From: Peribacillus asahii
GTDB taxonomy: Bacteria > Bacillota > Bacilli > Bacillales > DSM-1321
Assembly: GCF_003570725.1 (NCBI RefSeq)
Contig: NZ_QWVS01000034.1
Location: 1 to 64,000, forward strand
Length of the DNA: 64,000 nt
Direction of reading: 5' to 3'
Below the pieces are notes generated by a model that did no database searches, was not told the DNA's origin, and was given only the letters and a program-made list of their open reading frames with translations. Positions 49,174 through 58,019 of the stretch are shown piece by piece (position 1 is the first letter of the stretch; the number at the start of each line of letters is the position of its first letter). The translations under genes and the position numbers were made by a program.

Positions 49174-50013
49174 ATGAGAAAGAAGCTGGTTTCCTTAGAG
49201 AATATTAAGTTCAAATATGAGGGACAAAAGAACTTTGCTTTAAATGATGTATCGTTTGATATATATGAAGGCGAATGGTTGGCGATTGTTGGTCATAACG
49301 GCTCCGGAAAGTCAACATTAGCAAAATTATTAAATGGCCTTCAATTTGCACAGACTGGGACAATTACAGTGAATGATAAAGTATTAACAGAAGAAACAGT
49401 ATGGGATGTGCGTCGGCAAATCGGCATGGTGTTTCAAAATCCTGATAATCAGTTTGTAGGTACCACTGTTCAAGATGATGTGGCTTTTGGTTTAGAAAAT
49501 GTCGGTGTCCCCCAAGAAGTGATGGTGGAGCGTGTACAAAACGCGTTATCGAAGGTGAAAATGAGTAAATTTCTCAATCAAGAGCCGCACCATCTTTCTG
49601 GAGGACAGAAGCAAAGAATCGCGATTGCAGGAGTGGTAGCACTGCAGCCCAATATTATTATTTTGGATGAAGCGACTTCGATGCTTGATCCAAGAGGGCG
49701 TGAGGAAGTCTTGGAGACAGTAAGGGAATTGATGCAGGAGAAGGCACTTACTGTTATTTCTATTACGCATGATCTAGAGGAAGCTGCGAAAGCGGATCGG
49801 ATAATTGTCATGAATAAAGGACAATTATATCGAGAAGGAACGCCACGTGATATTTTTAAAATGGAAAAAGAGCTTATTGAGCTAGGTCTCGATATTCCGT
49901 TTTCTATTAAACTAAGCAAAGCTTTACAAAAGAATGGTGTAGCGATTGACTATGGGCATTTGACAGAGGAAGAGTTGGTGAAGGATTTATGCGAATTACA
50001 CTCGAAGATGTAG
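49174..50013 (+). CDS. ecfA1: EcfA1, ECF transporter ATPase
   Basis: This is one of the two ABC ATPases of the shared energy-coupling module that drives vitamin and cobalt/nickel uptake by various S components. Walker [10 protein letters not shown], signature LSGGQKQR and Walker B IIILDEAT are intact. Starting at ATG 49174 gives 279 residues; AAGGAGG lies seven bases upstream. The 3' end overlaps ecfA2 by 25 bases. Confidence 0.95.
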   Translation: MRKKLVSLENIKFKYEGQKNFALNDVSFDIYEGEWLAIVGHNGSGKSTLAKLLNGLQFAQTGTITVNDKVLTEETVWDVRRQIGMVFQNPDNQFVGTTVQDDVAFGLENVGVPQEVMVERVQNALSKVKMSKFLNQEPHHLSGGQKQRIAIAGVVALQPNIIILDEATSMLDPRGREEVLETVRELMQEKALTVISITHDLEEAAKADRIIVMNKGQLYREGTPRDIFKMEKELIELGLDIPFSIKLSKALQKNGVAIDYGHLTEEELVKDLCELHSKM

Positions 50014-50855
50014 AATATCGCTATCAGGCGAATACTCCGTTTGAGCATCTTGCTTTGTATGATGTGAATCTTTCTATTGATTCCGGCTCATATACGGCTA
50101 TTATTGGACATACTGGTTCCGGAAAATCGACGCTTCTTCAGCATTTGAATGCGCTATTAAAGCCTACTAAAGGACGGATTATCATTGGAGATCGAACAAT
50201 TGAAGCAGGGCGTAAAGAGAAGCAATTACGTTCGATTCGTCAAAAAGTAGGGATTGTGTTTCAATTTCCTGAGCATCAATTGTTTGATGAAACGGTGGAA
50301 AAGGATATTTGTTTTGGACCGATGAATTTTGGTGTGTCGGAAGCAGATGCCAAAGTACTTGCCCGGAAGGCTATTCAGCACGTAGGCTTAGCAGAAGATA
50401 TTTTAGAGAAGTCACCGTTTGATTTATCAGGAGGACAAATGAGACGGGTGGCCATTGCAGGTGTGCTTGCGATGGAACCGGATGTACTCGTTTTAGATGA
50501 GCCAACGGCAGGACTAGATCCGCGTGGTCGTAAGGAAATTATGGACATGTTTTATGACTTGCATAAAAAGCGAGGCATTTCGACGATACTTGTAACACAT
50601 AGTATGGAAGATGCGGCGAAGTATGCTGATGAAATCGTGATTATGCATCAAGGGTCTGTCTTTAAAAAAGGCTCACCGCAAGAAATTTTTTCAGATCCTG
50701 TGCAATTGCTTGAATTAGGCCTCGATGTGCCTGATACGGTGCGCTTTCAATTGAAGCTGCAAAAAGAGCTCGGTATTCGTTTTGATAAGCCTTGTTTAAA
50801 TATTGATGATTTAGCAATTGAAATAGATAAAGCAATGAAAAGAGGGAACCGCTAA
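49989..50855 (+). CDS. ecfA2: EcfA2, ECF transporter ATPase
   Basis: This is the second ATPase of the ECF module, forming a heterodimer with EcfA1. Walker [10 protein letters not shown], signature LSGGQMRR and Walker B VLVLDEPT are present in 288 residues. ATG lies inside the end of ecfA1, and the stop shares a base with ecfT, so the three are translationally coupled. Confidence 0.95.
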   Translation: MRITLEDVEYRYQANTPFEHLALYDVNLSIDSGSYTAIIGHTGSGKSTLLQHLNALLKPTKGRIIIGDRTIEAGRKEKQLRSIRQKVGIVFQFPEHQLFDETVEKDICFGPMNFGVSEADAKVLARKAIQHVGLAEDILEKSPFDLSGGQMRRVAIAGVLAMEPDVLVLDEPTAGLDPRGRKEIMDMFYDLHKKRGISTILVTHSMEDAAKYADEIVIMHQGSVFKKGSPQEIFSDPVQLLELGLDVPDTVRFQLKLQKELGIRFDKPCLNIDDLAIEIDKAMKRGNR

Positions 50856-51652
50856 TGCTGGATAAAATGATTTTCGGGCGTTATGTTCCGGCGAACTCTG
50901 TGATGCATAGAATGGACCCTCGTGCAAAGCTCTTGCTCGTTTTCTTTTTTGTATGTATCGTTTTTTTAGCTAATAATCTAGTAACATATAGCCTGCTTGG
51001 TTTAGTTACGCTAGGGATTATCTTACTCTCAAAAATTAAGATTCGTTTCTTAATTAGTGGGTTAAAGCCGGTTCTGTTATTAATTATCTTTACGTTCCTA
51101 GTTCATATCTTGTTTACAAAAGAAGGCAAAGTACTGTATCAACTGGGGTGGCTGGAAATTTATGAAGGTGGCTTGCGACAAGGGGTATTTATTTCTTTGC
51201 GTTTTACATTTTTGATTTTGGTAACGTCTTTATTAACGTTAACGACTACTCCTATTTCAATTACAGATGGAATGGAGGAATTATTAAATCCATTGAAAAA
51301 GTGGAAGGTACCTGTTCATGAGTTGGCGTTAATGATGTCCATTGCTCTCCGTTTTATTCCAACTTTGATGGAAGAAACGGATAAAATTATGAAAGCACAA
51401 ATTGCTAGGGGAGTCGATTTTTCTTCTGGGCCGATTAAGAATCGTATTAAAGCGATTGTTCCCCTGTTAGTACCCTTGTTTGTTAGTGCTTTTAAGCGGG
51501 CTGAGGAATTGGCAACAGCGATGGAAGCACGTGGCTATCAAGGCGGAGAAGGGCGAACGAAATATCGACAGCTTCACTGGGGTATGATAGATAGTTTGTG
51601 TATGGTCGGGCTTGTCATTTTAACGGGTGTATTAGTTCTATTACGTTCATAA
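50855..51652 (+). CDS. ecfT: EcfT, ECF transporter transmembrane coupling subunit
   Basis: EcfT joins the ATPase pair to exchangeable substrate-binding S proteins. Several membrane spans are followed by the two Ala-Arg-Gly coupling motifs (QIARGVDF and MEARGYQGG) that contact the ATPases. The length is 265. ATG overlaps the ecfA2 stop. No S component is encoded nearby, typical of a shared group II module. Confidence 0.95.
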   Translation: MLDKMIFGRYVPANSVMHRMDPRAKLLLVFFFVCIVFLANNLVTYSLLGLVTLGIILLSKIKIRFLISGLKPVLLLIIFTFLVHILFTKEGKVLYQLGWLEIYEGGLRQGVFISLRFTFLILVTSLLTLTTTPISITDGMEELLNPLKKWKVPVHELALMMSIALRFIPTLMEETDKIMKAQIARGVDFSSGPIKNRIKAIVPLLVPLFVSAFKRAEELATAMEARGYQGGEGRTKYRQLHWGMIDSLCMVGLVILTGVLVLLRS

Positions 51653-51664
51653 GAGGGAAACATA

Positions 51665-52411
51665 ATGCCAAGATATAAATGTATTATTTCGTATGATGGT
51701 ACAGCGTTTGCAGGCTATCAGGTGCAGCCGGAAAAACGAACGGTTCAAAGTGAGCTTGAGGCGGCACTTGGGAAAATGCATAAGGGCACGCATGTAAAAG
51801 TAACGGCATCAGGAAGAACCGATGCTGGGGTGCACGCCAAGGGGCAGGTTATTCACTTTGACTCTACGAATGCTTTACCTGCTGAAAACTGGCAGAAGGC
51901 GCTCAATGCCTTATTACCGCACGATATCGTCGTATTAGCAGTTGAGCAGGTCGCCGATGACTTTCATGCACGATTTAATCCAATCGGCAAGGAATACCGT
52001 TATAGGGTTGAACGCAGTCCGCTGCGTGACCCATTTCAACGTCACTATGCGTATCATTATCCATATCCATTGGATTTGGAGGCAATGAGAGAAGCTGCTT
52101 CATATCTAGTGGGTACACATGATTTTACGAGTTTTTGTGCCTCGAATACGAGTGTTGTTGATAAAGTTCGAACGATCCATGAGATTGAAGTGAAGGAGCA
52201 AGGCGATTCGCTGGTGTTTCGCTTTTTCGGCACGGGATTTTTATATAATATGGTTCGAATTCTTGTTGGAACACTGCTTGAGGTTGGGAGCGGCAAGAAG
52301 AAGGCGACTGATTTGCCGCATGTTTTAGCCAAGTGTGACCGCCAGGCTGCTGGGAAGACAGCACCGGGGCATGGGCTATATTTATGGGAAGTATACTATC
52401 CCGAAAATTAA
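51665..52411 (+). CDS. truA: TruA, tRNA pseudouridine(38-40) synthase
   Basis: TruA isomerises uridines 38-40 in the anticodon arm of many tRNAs. The catalytic aspartate lies in SGRTDAGVHAKGQ. The length is 248. ATG follows AGAGGGAAAC, 12 bp after ecfT, placing it in the ecfA1-ecfA2-ecfT-truA transcript as in B. subtilis. Confidence 0.95.
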   Translation: MPRYKCIISYDGTAFAGYQVQPEKRTVQSELEAALGKMHKGTHVKVTASGRTDAGVHAKGQVIHFDSTNALPAENWQKALNALLPHDIVVLAVEQVADDFHARFNPIGKEYRYRVERSPLRDPFQRHYAYHYPYPLDLEAMREAASYLVGTHDFTSFCASNTSVVDKVRTIHEIEVKEQGDSLVFRFFGTGFLYNMVRILVGTLLEVGSGKKKATDLPHVLAKCDRQAAGKTAPGHGLYLWEVYYPEN

Positions 52412-52504
52412 TTTTTTTTACTAATTTTGATGATTTCTTCTAGAAATGGCTTCACAAAGGGATTTGTTATTCACCAAGACAACTAGCCCTGGTGTAACAT
52501 TCGC

Positions 52505-52536
52505 TTGACAAGGCTACTGGAAGAGTTTAATATAAT
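52505..52536 (+). promoter_or_regulatory. Sigma-A promoter of rplM-rpsI
   Basis: TTGACA (52505-52510) is followed by TAATAT at 17 bp (52528-52533), overlapping TATAAT (52531-52536, 20 bp). Confidence 0.7.
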
Positions 52537-52540
52537 ATGG

Positions 52541-52615
52541 TATGTATTTTAATCCCGCGATAAGCCCCGGAAGTTTATTGTGATGAAGATAAATATTAAA
52601 AATTTAACTGTTTTT
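52541..52615 (+). promoter_or_regulatory. L13 leader RNA
   Basis: CGCGATAA (52556-52563) pairs over eight positions with TTATTGTG (52575-52582) around a loop containing GCCCCGGAAG, the pattern of the Firmicute L13 leader. It lies directly upstream of rplM, consistent with autoregulation by L13. Confidence 0.75.
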
Positions 52616-52627
52616 AGGAGGATAACC

Positions 52628-53065
52628 ATGCGTACGACATTTATGGCGAAAGCTAACGAAGTGGAACGTAAATGGTATGTGATTGATGCTGAAGGTCAAA
52701 CTTTAGGTCGTCTAGCTGCAGAAGTAGCTTCCATTCTACGTGGTAAACACAAACCAACATTTACACCAAACGTTGATACTGGTGATCATGTAATTCTAAT
52801 CAATGTAGAAAAAATCCATTTGACTGGTAAAAAATTAACTGACAAAATTTATTACCGTCACAGTATGCACCCAGGCGGTCTTAAAACAAGAACTGCTCTT
52901 GAGATGCGTACAAACTACCCAGAGAAAATGCTTGAATTAGCAATCAAAGGTATGCTTCCAAAGAATTCTCTTGGTCGTCAACAATTCAAAAAATTACACG
53001 TATACGCTGGTCCAGAGCACAAGCATGCTGCTCAACAACCAGAAGTATATGAATTACGCGGATAA
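52628..53065 (+). CDS. rplM: Ribosomal protein L13
   Basis: L13 is an early 50S assembly protein. The 145-residue protein begins [20 protein letters not shown] and contains [17 protein letters not shown] at 52628 follows TAGGAGG; the upstream in-frame ATG codons lie in the leader RNA. It forms a two-gene unit with rpsI. Confidence 0.97.
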   Translation: MRTTFMAKANEVERKWYVIDAEGQTLGRLAAEVASILRGKHKPTFTPNVDTGDHVILINVEKIHLTGKKLTDKIYYRHSMHPGGLKTRTALEMRTNYPEKMLELAIKGMLPKNSLGRQQFKKLHVYAGPEHKHAAQQPEVYELRG

Positions 53066-53085
53066 TTATTAAGGAGGTTACTATC

Positions 53086-53478
53086 TTGGCACAAGTTCAA
53101 TATTATGGTACTGGTCGCCGTAAGAGCTCAGTTGCTCGTGTACGTTTAGTACCAGGCGAAGGTCGCATCGTAATCAACGGTCGTGACATTAATGAATACA
53201 TCCCATTCGCAGCACTACGTTTAGTTGTTAACCAACCACTAGTTGCTACTGAAACTACTGGAAGCTACGACGTTCTTGTAAACGTTAGTGGTGGAGGATA
53301 CACTGGTCAAGCTGGCGCAATCCGTCACGGTATCGCTCGTGCATTGCTTCAAGTAGATCCAGAATTCCGTCCAGCTCTTAAATCTGCTGGATTATTAACA
53401 CGTGACCCACGTATGAAAGAACGTAAAAAATACGGTCTTAAAGGTGCACGTCGTGCTCCTCAGTTCTCAAAACGTTAA
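53086..53478 (+). CDS. rpsI: Ribosomal protein S9
   Basis: The basic C-terminal tail of S9 reaches P-site tRNA. The 130-residue protein begins [19 protein letters not shown] and ends [14 protein letters not shown] at 53086 follows AAGGAGGTTA with normal spacing. A strong terminator follows. Confidence 0.97.
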   Translation: MAQVQYYGTGRRKSSVARVRLVPGEGRIVINGRDINEYIPFAALRLVVNQPLVATETTGSYDVLVNVSGGGYTGQAGAIRHGIARALLQVDPEFRPALKSAGLLTRDPRMKERKKYGLKGARRAPQFSKR

Positions 53479-53493
53479 TTATCAACGTTTCAA

Positions 53494-53527
53494 AGGCTCT
53501 CAACCATTTTGGTTGGGGGTCTTTTTT
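53494..53527 (+). terminator. Intrinsic terminator after rpsI
   Basis: AGGCTCTCAACC (53494-53505) pairs with GGTTGGGGGTCT (53511-53522), followed by T residues. Confidence 0.92.
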
Positions 53528-53528
53528 A

Positions 53529-53828
53529 TTGCTATCATTTATTTCATTCGGGTTATTATTTACGACAATTTTACTCGCATTAAAGAACAATGAAGCCTAT
53601 AAAACGGCTATAACCTTTATAGAAAGTAATGAAGAAATTGTTGATGAAACAGGTGGCATTGAAGGTTATGGATTTGTCCCTTCAGGAAGCGTACAAATCA
53701 GTAATGGTTACGGAGAATCTATATATTCCATTGAAGTAAAGGGTAAAGACAAGGATATTTATGTGGAGATATATTTAACTAAAAAGCCAAGACAGGAATG
53801 GATTGTTGAAGAAGTATATTACGAGTAA
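53529..53828 (+). CDS. Small membrane protein with Coa1-like domain, start uncertain
   Basis: A single N-terminal membrane span (FISFGLLFTTILLALKNN) precedes an extracytoplasmic domain whose pattern (AYKTAITFIESNEEIV, SGSVQISNGYGES, YSIEVKGK, WIVEEVYY) resembles the Coa1-like fold of small bacterial proteins of unknown function. The only start in reach is TTG at 53529, inside the T tract of the rpsI terminator, with only a poor GGGGG site upstream. The true N-terminus may be lost. A good terminator follows, suggesting the gene was once an expressed unit. Confidence 0.5.
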   Translation: MLSFISFGLLFTTILLALKNNEAYKTAITFIESNEEIVDETGGIEGYGFVPSGSVQISNGYGESIYSIEVKGKDKDIYVEIYLTKKPRQEWIVEEVYYE

Positions 53829-53834
53829 AATATC

Positions 53835-53868
53835 AAAGGGAGCAAACACATAATTTGCTCCCTTTTTT
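53835..53868 (+). terminator. Intrinsic terminator, possibly bidirectional
   Basis: AAAGGGAGCAAA pairs perfectly with TTTGCTCCCTTT around CACATAA, flanked by A and T tracts. It could also end the minus-strand fdh transcript. The 272 bases from here to 54140 show no convincing gene. Confidence 0.88.
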
Positions 53869-54140
53869 AATTTAAGCGGGGTGTTTTACAGGTTTAGAAA
53901 CTTGTTCACCTAGTCTTTGGACGGGAATACACACTTACAAAAATTCAACTTATGATTTTACGATACGAACCACTTTTTCTTTATCGTTATGTGACCACAT
54001 TTTGACCACGAAACATATAGAATCGATTGTTATGGCGTTTCCTTTTTATTGTTTAGCGCGGGTTAAAGCCTATTACTACAAGGGTGGTTTTATCTCATGT
54101 TTTCCAACCTCAGTTGAGAGATGGAATGTAAGAAGCGATA

Positions 54141-54278
54141 TTATAAGAAGTTGTCGAATGTATGCCATTTTCGGTCTTCCCGACAGCTTTCACAGACATG
54201 CAGGCTAACGGACTCCATTGCTATCTCTTCCTTATTCTCGATCTCTTCTTTCGAACCGCATACTTCACACATTTTCAT
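54141..54278 (-). CDS. Small four-cysteine (zinc-ribbon-like) protein
   Basis: This 45-residue protein begins MKMCEVCGSKEEIENKEE and ends KWHTFDNFL. Cysteine pairs at 4/7 and 29/32 suggest one zinc site. The start is well supported: ATG lies seven bases after a perfect AAGGAGG. It is the last gene of the minus-strand formate-dehydrogenase-like operon, 26 bp after the preceding gene. I do not recognise its family; the role is unknown. Confidence 0.75.
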   Translation of the reverse strand: MKMCEVCGSKEEIENKEEIAMESVSLHVCESCREDRKWHTFDNFL

Positions 54279-54304
54279 AGCTGCTCCTCCTTATTAAAAA
54301 AACG

Positions 54305-54514
54305 TTAATGAGTGATGTCAAACCCTAAATCCTTAATAGCCTGTTCAAAATCTTGCTGTGAGGCCATCCTCTCGTCATATGTGAAGGTAGCTTGGCTTTT
54401 AGACAAATTGATTTCAGCCTTACTTACTCCCCATACTTCCTCGATAGCTTGAAGAACTTTATCTGCATCTTGCTGGTTAGCCATGTTTTGAACCGTCACA
54501 ATACTGGTTTCCAC
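54305..54514 (-). CDS. HMA-fold protein lacking the metal-binding CxxC
   Basis: The 69-residue product (VTVQNMANQQDADKV, AIEEVWGV, AEINLSKSQATFTYD, AIKDLGFDI) follows the beta-alpha-beta pattern of CopZ-like heavy-metal domains. The GMxCxxC loop reads NMANQQD, so both metal cysteines are absent and copper binding is unlikely. GTG at 54514 is six bases after AAAGGAAG; a longer frame would run into the preceding gene. It lies 16 bp after the DUF1641 gene. Its role is unknown. Confidence 0.72.
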   Translation of the reverse strand: METSIVTVQNMANQQDADKVLQAIEEVWGVSKAEINLSKSQATFTYDERMASQQDFEQAIKDLGFDITH

Positions 54515-54530
54515 GATAATCTTCCTTTCT

Positions 54531-55028
54531 CTATGACTTTTCCTGCTTATTTCGTAAAAGTACTTCACCCATTCCGTCCATAAAATCAAACATCGTTGTC
54601 ATAGCTACACGTACTTCTGGACTTCCGAGTCTTTTTCTTAATTTCCAAAGACTTTGTTTTTCAGCATCTTGCTCCGGAGTAGAAATATTTTTAACTCCAT
54701 TACCAAGTCCATCTAGGAGGGTATTTAGCTGCTCTGGTTGCAATGACCCTAAAAAGGAAAAAGCGCTCATTCCGTTTTTGATAACATTGTGCATAGAAGG
54801 CTGGTTAATTTGCTGAATAGCGATTGCTCCAATTTCTGTTCTCTGCTCAATCATAGAAGTTACAGCCTCTAAAATTTTTGTTTCATGCAGACCTTTTATA
54901 ATGTTAATGGTTTGTAAAATGGCTTCTTTATTAGCGGCCAGTTCCTGAATGATTTCAGAAACGGCCTGTGACTGCTCGAGCTCTTGATTGGGTACTTCTT
55001 TTTTAATTTGCGTGATTGCTCTCGCCAT
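54531..55028 (-). CDS. yrhD: DUF1641 protein, partner of FDH-like enzyme (YrhD-like)
   Basis: This 165-residue, mostly helical soluble protein has the DUF1641 pattern, including TNINIIKGLHETKILEAV-like helices and a C-terminal RKRLGSPEVRVAMTTMFDF. DUF1641 proteins accompany FdhA/YrhE-type enzymes in bacilli; their biochemical role is not established. ATG at 55028 follows AAGGGGGGA and overlaps the fdhF end by 26 bases, so the two are translationally coupled. Confidence 0.85.
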   Translation of the reverse strand: MARAITQIKKEVPNQELEQSQAVSEIIQELAANKEAILQTINIIKGLHETKILEAVTSMIEQRTEIGAIAIQQINQPSMHNVIKNGMSAFSFLGSLQPEQLNTLLDGLGNGVKNISTPEQDAEKQSLWKLRKRLGSPEVRVAMTTMFDFMDGMGEVLLRNKQEKS

Positions 55029-57984
55029 ATTCGTCCCCCCTTAATTGAATGAGTTCTGGGATTGGAGTGAAATCTGAACGTCTCCACTTATCTTCTACTC
55101 TGACGCTTAGCTGCGGTACTCTATTTCCAAAGCGATGATTATGTCTTGGCAATGGAGATTCACCTTTTGATTCAATCACTTCCATTTTTACACCCATTTC
55201 TTTAAAGGCAGGAGTATGGGTGATTGTATCGTGATAACTGCTTGTCAATCTGTTTACTGCTTCTGTGTCTTCCCTCGTATTCATAGTCAAGTAAAGTTCA
55301 TTTCCTTTTACTCGATCTGTGACAATCACTCTTACTTGGACTTGCCCATATGGAGAAGTGAGTTCAACTAAAGCCCCATCTTCTAAGTTCCGTTCTTTTG
55401 CAAGTTGTAATGAAACCTCTAACCAAGGATGTGGAACCTTATGTGTTAAGCCTTCAGATCGATAGGTCATGTTTCCTTCATGGAAATGTTCTAATAAACG
55501 GCCGTTGTTTAAATGCAGGTCAAATTCTTCTCCTGCTACAAATGGCGGTGTCCACTCAACAGGTACTAATCTTGCTTTGCCATCAGGCAGTGCGAAGCGG
55601 TTTTTATATAAAAGTGGAGTGCTTGTTCCATCTTTTAATACTGGCCAAACTTGGCTATTCCATTCCTCTAAGCGTTCATAGCTGACACCGGCAAACAATG
55701 GGGCAAGGCTTGCTGACTCAGCCATTATTTCGCTAGGGTGTTTATAATTCCAGTTGGCTCCAAGACGGTTGGCTACTTCCTGGAAGATTTCCCAGTCGGG
55801 CTTTGAATCACCTAGCGGCTCAAAGACTTTATGAAAACGCTGAATTCTTCGCTCAGTGTTAGTAAACGTCCCGTCTTTTTCAAGACTTGGTGCTGCAGGT
55901 AATACTACATCAGCAAACTGAGCTGTTTTGCTAAAGAAAACATCTTGTACAACAAAAAACTCTAATCGTTCAAACGCCGCATTAACATGATTGGAATTTG
56001 CATCAACAAGAGACATATCTTCACCGAATAAGTAAAGGGCTTTAAGTTTTCCTTTATCCATTCCTTCTACCATATGATGATTATCCATACCTGGTTCTTC
56101 AGGAAGCTTCACACCCCAAGCCTTTTCATAACGCTCTCGTACTTCTTTGTCTTGAACAGGTTCATAACCAGGCATCCAAGCTGGCATCGTTCCAAAATCA
56201 CATGCTCCTTGTACATTGTTATGTCCTCTTAGTGGATAGGCACCTGTACCAGTACGGCCATAGTTTCCTGTAATCAGGAGTAAATTGGAGATCGCTGTAC
56301 TTGTATCTGTAGCCCCCTTATGTTGTGTGACACCCATTGCCCATAGAATGCAAGCGGATTTCGCTTCATGAATCATCGTAGCTAGTTTAATTAATTCATC
56401 TTCTGTTAATCCTGTTTTTTCTGCGGCGTAAGGTAATGTATATTTTTCAAGACTTGCAACGTATGAATCAAAACCGTTCACTCGGTTTTTCAAAAATTCT
56501 TTATCTTCCCAGCCTTGATCAAGAATGTACTTCGTCACTGCAGAAAGCCAAATTAAATCCGTGCTTGGTTTTGGATGAACAAGGAAATCAGCTCGCTGCG
56601 CTAATTCATGCTCCCTTAAGTCTACGACAATTAATTTCTGTCCATGCAATTTATGAGCACGTTTAATACGAGTAGCTAACACAGGGTGAGATTCTGCAGG
56701 ATTGGCCCCAACTACAATAATGAGCTCAGAGGCCATAATATCTTCAATTGTTCCCGAGTCTCCGCCTAAACCAACTGTTCTCATTAATCCAGTCGTGGCC
56801 GGAGATTGGCAATATCTTGAGCAATTATCCACGTTATTTGTGCCCATTACTGCCCGGGCAAATTTTTGGAATAAGTAATTTTCCTCGTTAGAACATTTGG
56901 AAGACGCAATATATCCAATTGAATCAGGACCGTATGTTTCTTTAATAGTCCCTAGCTTCTCAGCTACTAAATTAAGTGCTTCTTCCCAGGTTGATTCAAC
57001 AAACTCATCTCCTTTTCTAATAAGAGGCTTTGTGAGGCGTTCTTCGCTATTGACAAAGTCCCAACCCCATTTTCCTTTTACGCAGGTGGAAACACCATTG
57101 ACTGGGGCTTCAGCATGGGTTTGAATTTTTAAAATTTCACGGTCTTTTGTCCAAACCTCAAAGCTGCAGCCAACACCGCAATAGGTACAAACGGTTTTAG
57201 TGCGTTTGATTCTTGCTTTTCTCATAGCAGATTCTACTTCTGATACAGCGAAGATCTCTCTATAGCCTGGCTCTACTTCTTTTGTTAAATCAATCATTGG
57301 CGCTAAAATTTTAGGTGGAATATTAGTTAAATAGCCTGCGTTACCCAACATTGATTTTTCCATAAGGGCATTACAAGGACATACACTGACACAATGACCG
57401 CATGATACGCAGGAAGATTGGTCAATCGGGACATCATTATCCCAAATGACACGGGGGGCCTCTCTGCTCCAATCAATCGTTAGCGTTTCATTTACTTGTA
57501 AATCTTGACAAGCTTCAACACAGCGGCCGCACAAAATACATTGATCTGGCTCATAGCGATAAAATGGATGAGAATTATCTGGAGGATAAGGCTTTGCTTT
57601 AAACGGATATTTTTGATGTTCCACTTCCATAAGTTCGACTGTATTATGGATCGTACAATTTCCGTTATTGTTATCACAAACTGTGCAGTATAGTTCATGA
57701 TTTTTTAAAATGCGATCTATCGCTTCGTGTTGTGCCTCCTGTACTAATGGTGAAAGGCTATCCACTACCATTCCATCTACTGCTTTTGTTGTACAGGAAC
57801 GAACGAGTTCTCCACCAACATTTACATAACATGTATCACATGTTTGAATGGTCCCCAAGCTTGGGTGATAACAAATGCTTGGTATAAAGACACCTTGTTC
57901 TTTAGCTACATCTAAAATAGACTGACCTGGTTTTGCTTTGAATGTTTTTCCATTAATTTCTATTGAGAAAGTTGACTCTTCCAA
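55003..57984 (-). CDS. fdhF: Formate dehydrogenase-like molybdopterin oxidoreductase, alpha subunit
   Basis: This 993-residue cytoplasmic iron-sulfur molybdoenzyme is like B. subtilis YrhE/YjgC. In order: [2Fe-2S] domain (C38, C49, C52, C64), His-Cys [4Fe-4S] site (H96, C100, C103, C110), two ferredoxin clusters (C149-C159 and C192-C204 region), the [4Fe-4S] of the catalytic domain (C266, C269, C273, C301), then the bis-MGD domain. The molybdenum ligand is Cys392 in SRYCQSPATTG; the next residue is Gln, where characterised formate dehydrogenases have His. TTG follows AAGGAGG at seven bases. The likely reaction is formate oxidation to CO2, but the substrate is inferred. Confidence 0.88.
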   Translation of the reverse strand: MEESTFSIEINGKTFKAKPGQSILDVAKEQGVFIPSICYHPSLGTIQTCDTCYVNVGGELVRSCTTKAVDGMVVDSLSPLVQEAQHEAIDRILKNHELYCTVCDNNNGNCTIHNTVELMEVEHQKYPFKAKPYPPDNSHPFYRYEPDQCILCGRCVEACQDLQVNETLTIDWSREAPRVIWDNDVPIDQSSCVSCGHCVSVCPCNALMEKSMLGNAGYLTNIPPKILAPMIDLTKEVEPGYREIFAVSEVESAMRKARIKRTKTVCTYCGVGCSFEVWTKDREILKIQTHAEAPVNGVSTCVKGKWGWDFVNSEERLTKPLIRKGDEFVESTWEEALNLVAEKLGTIKETYGPDSIGYIASSKCSNEENYLFQKFARAVMGTNNVDNCSRYCQSPATTGLMRTVGLGGDSGTIEDIMASELIIVVGANPAESHPVLATRIKRAHKLHGQKLIVVDLREHELAQRADFLVHPKPSTDLIWLSAVTKYILDQGWEDKEFLKNRVNGFDSYVASLEKYTLPYAAEKTGLTEDELIKLATMIHEAKSACILWAMGVTQHKGATDTSTAISNLLLITGNYGRTGTGAYPLRGHNNVQGACDFGTMPAWMPGYEPVQDKEVRERYEKAWGVKLPEEPGMDNHHMVEGMDKGKLKALYLFGEDMSLVDANSNHVNAAFERLEFFVVQDVFFSKTAQFADVVLPAAPSLEKDGTFTNTERRIQRFHKVFEPLGDSKPDWEIFQEVANRLGANWNYKHPSEIMAESASLAPLFAGVSYERLEEWNSQVWPVLKDGTSTPLLYKNRFALPDGKARLVPVEWTPPFVAGEEFDLHLNNGRLLEHFHEGNMTYRSEGLTHKVPHPWLEVSLQLAKERNLEDGALVELTSPYGQVQVRVIVTDRVKGNELYLTMNTREDTEAVNRLTSSYHDTITHTPAFKEMGVKMEVIESKGESPLPRHNHRFGNRVPQLSVRVEDKWRRSDFTPIPELIQLRGDEYGESNHAN

Positions 57985-58019
57985 GTTGTTGCCTCCTTTT
58001 TCAGCTATGTATCTACTGT

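Noticed and set aside
53992..54009. Direct repeat TGACCAC...TGACCAC resembling CtsR heptads on the minus strand
   Set aside because: On the minus strand it reads GGTCAAA then GGTCACA with a 4-bp spacer and a mismatch; CtsR sites need 3-bp spacing, and no heat-shock gene is adjacent.
54002..54208. Plus-strand open frame of 68 codons
   Set aside because: No ribosome binding site, no recognisable domain, and it overlaps the better supported minus-strand four-cysteine gene.
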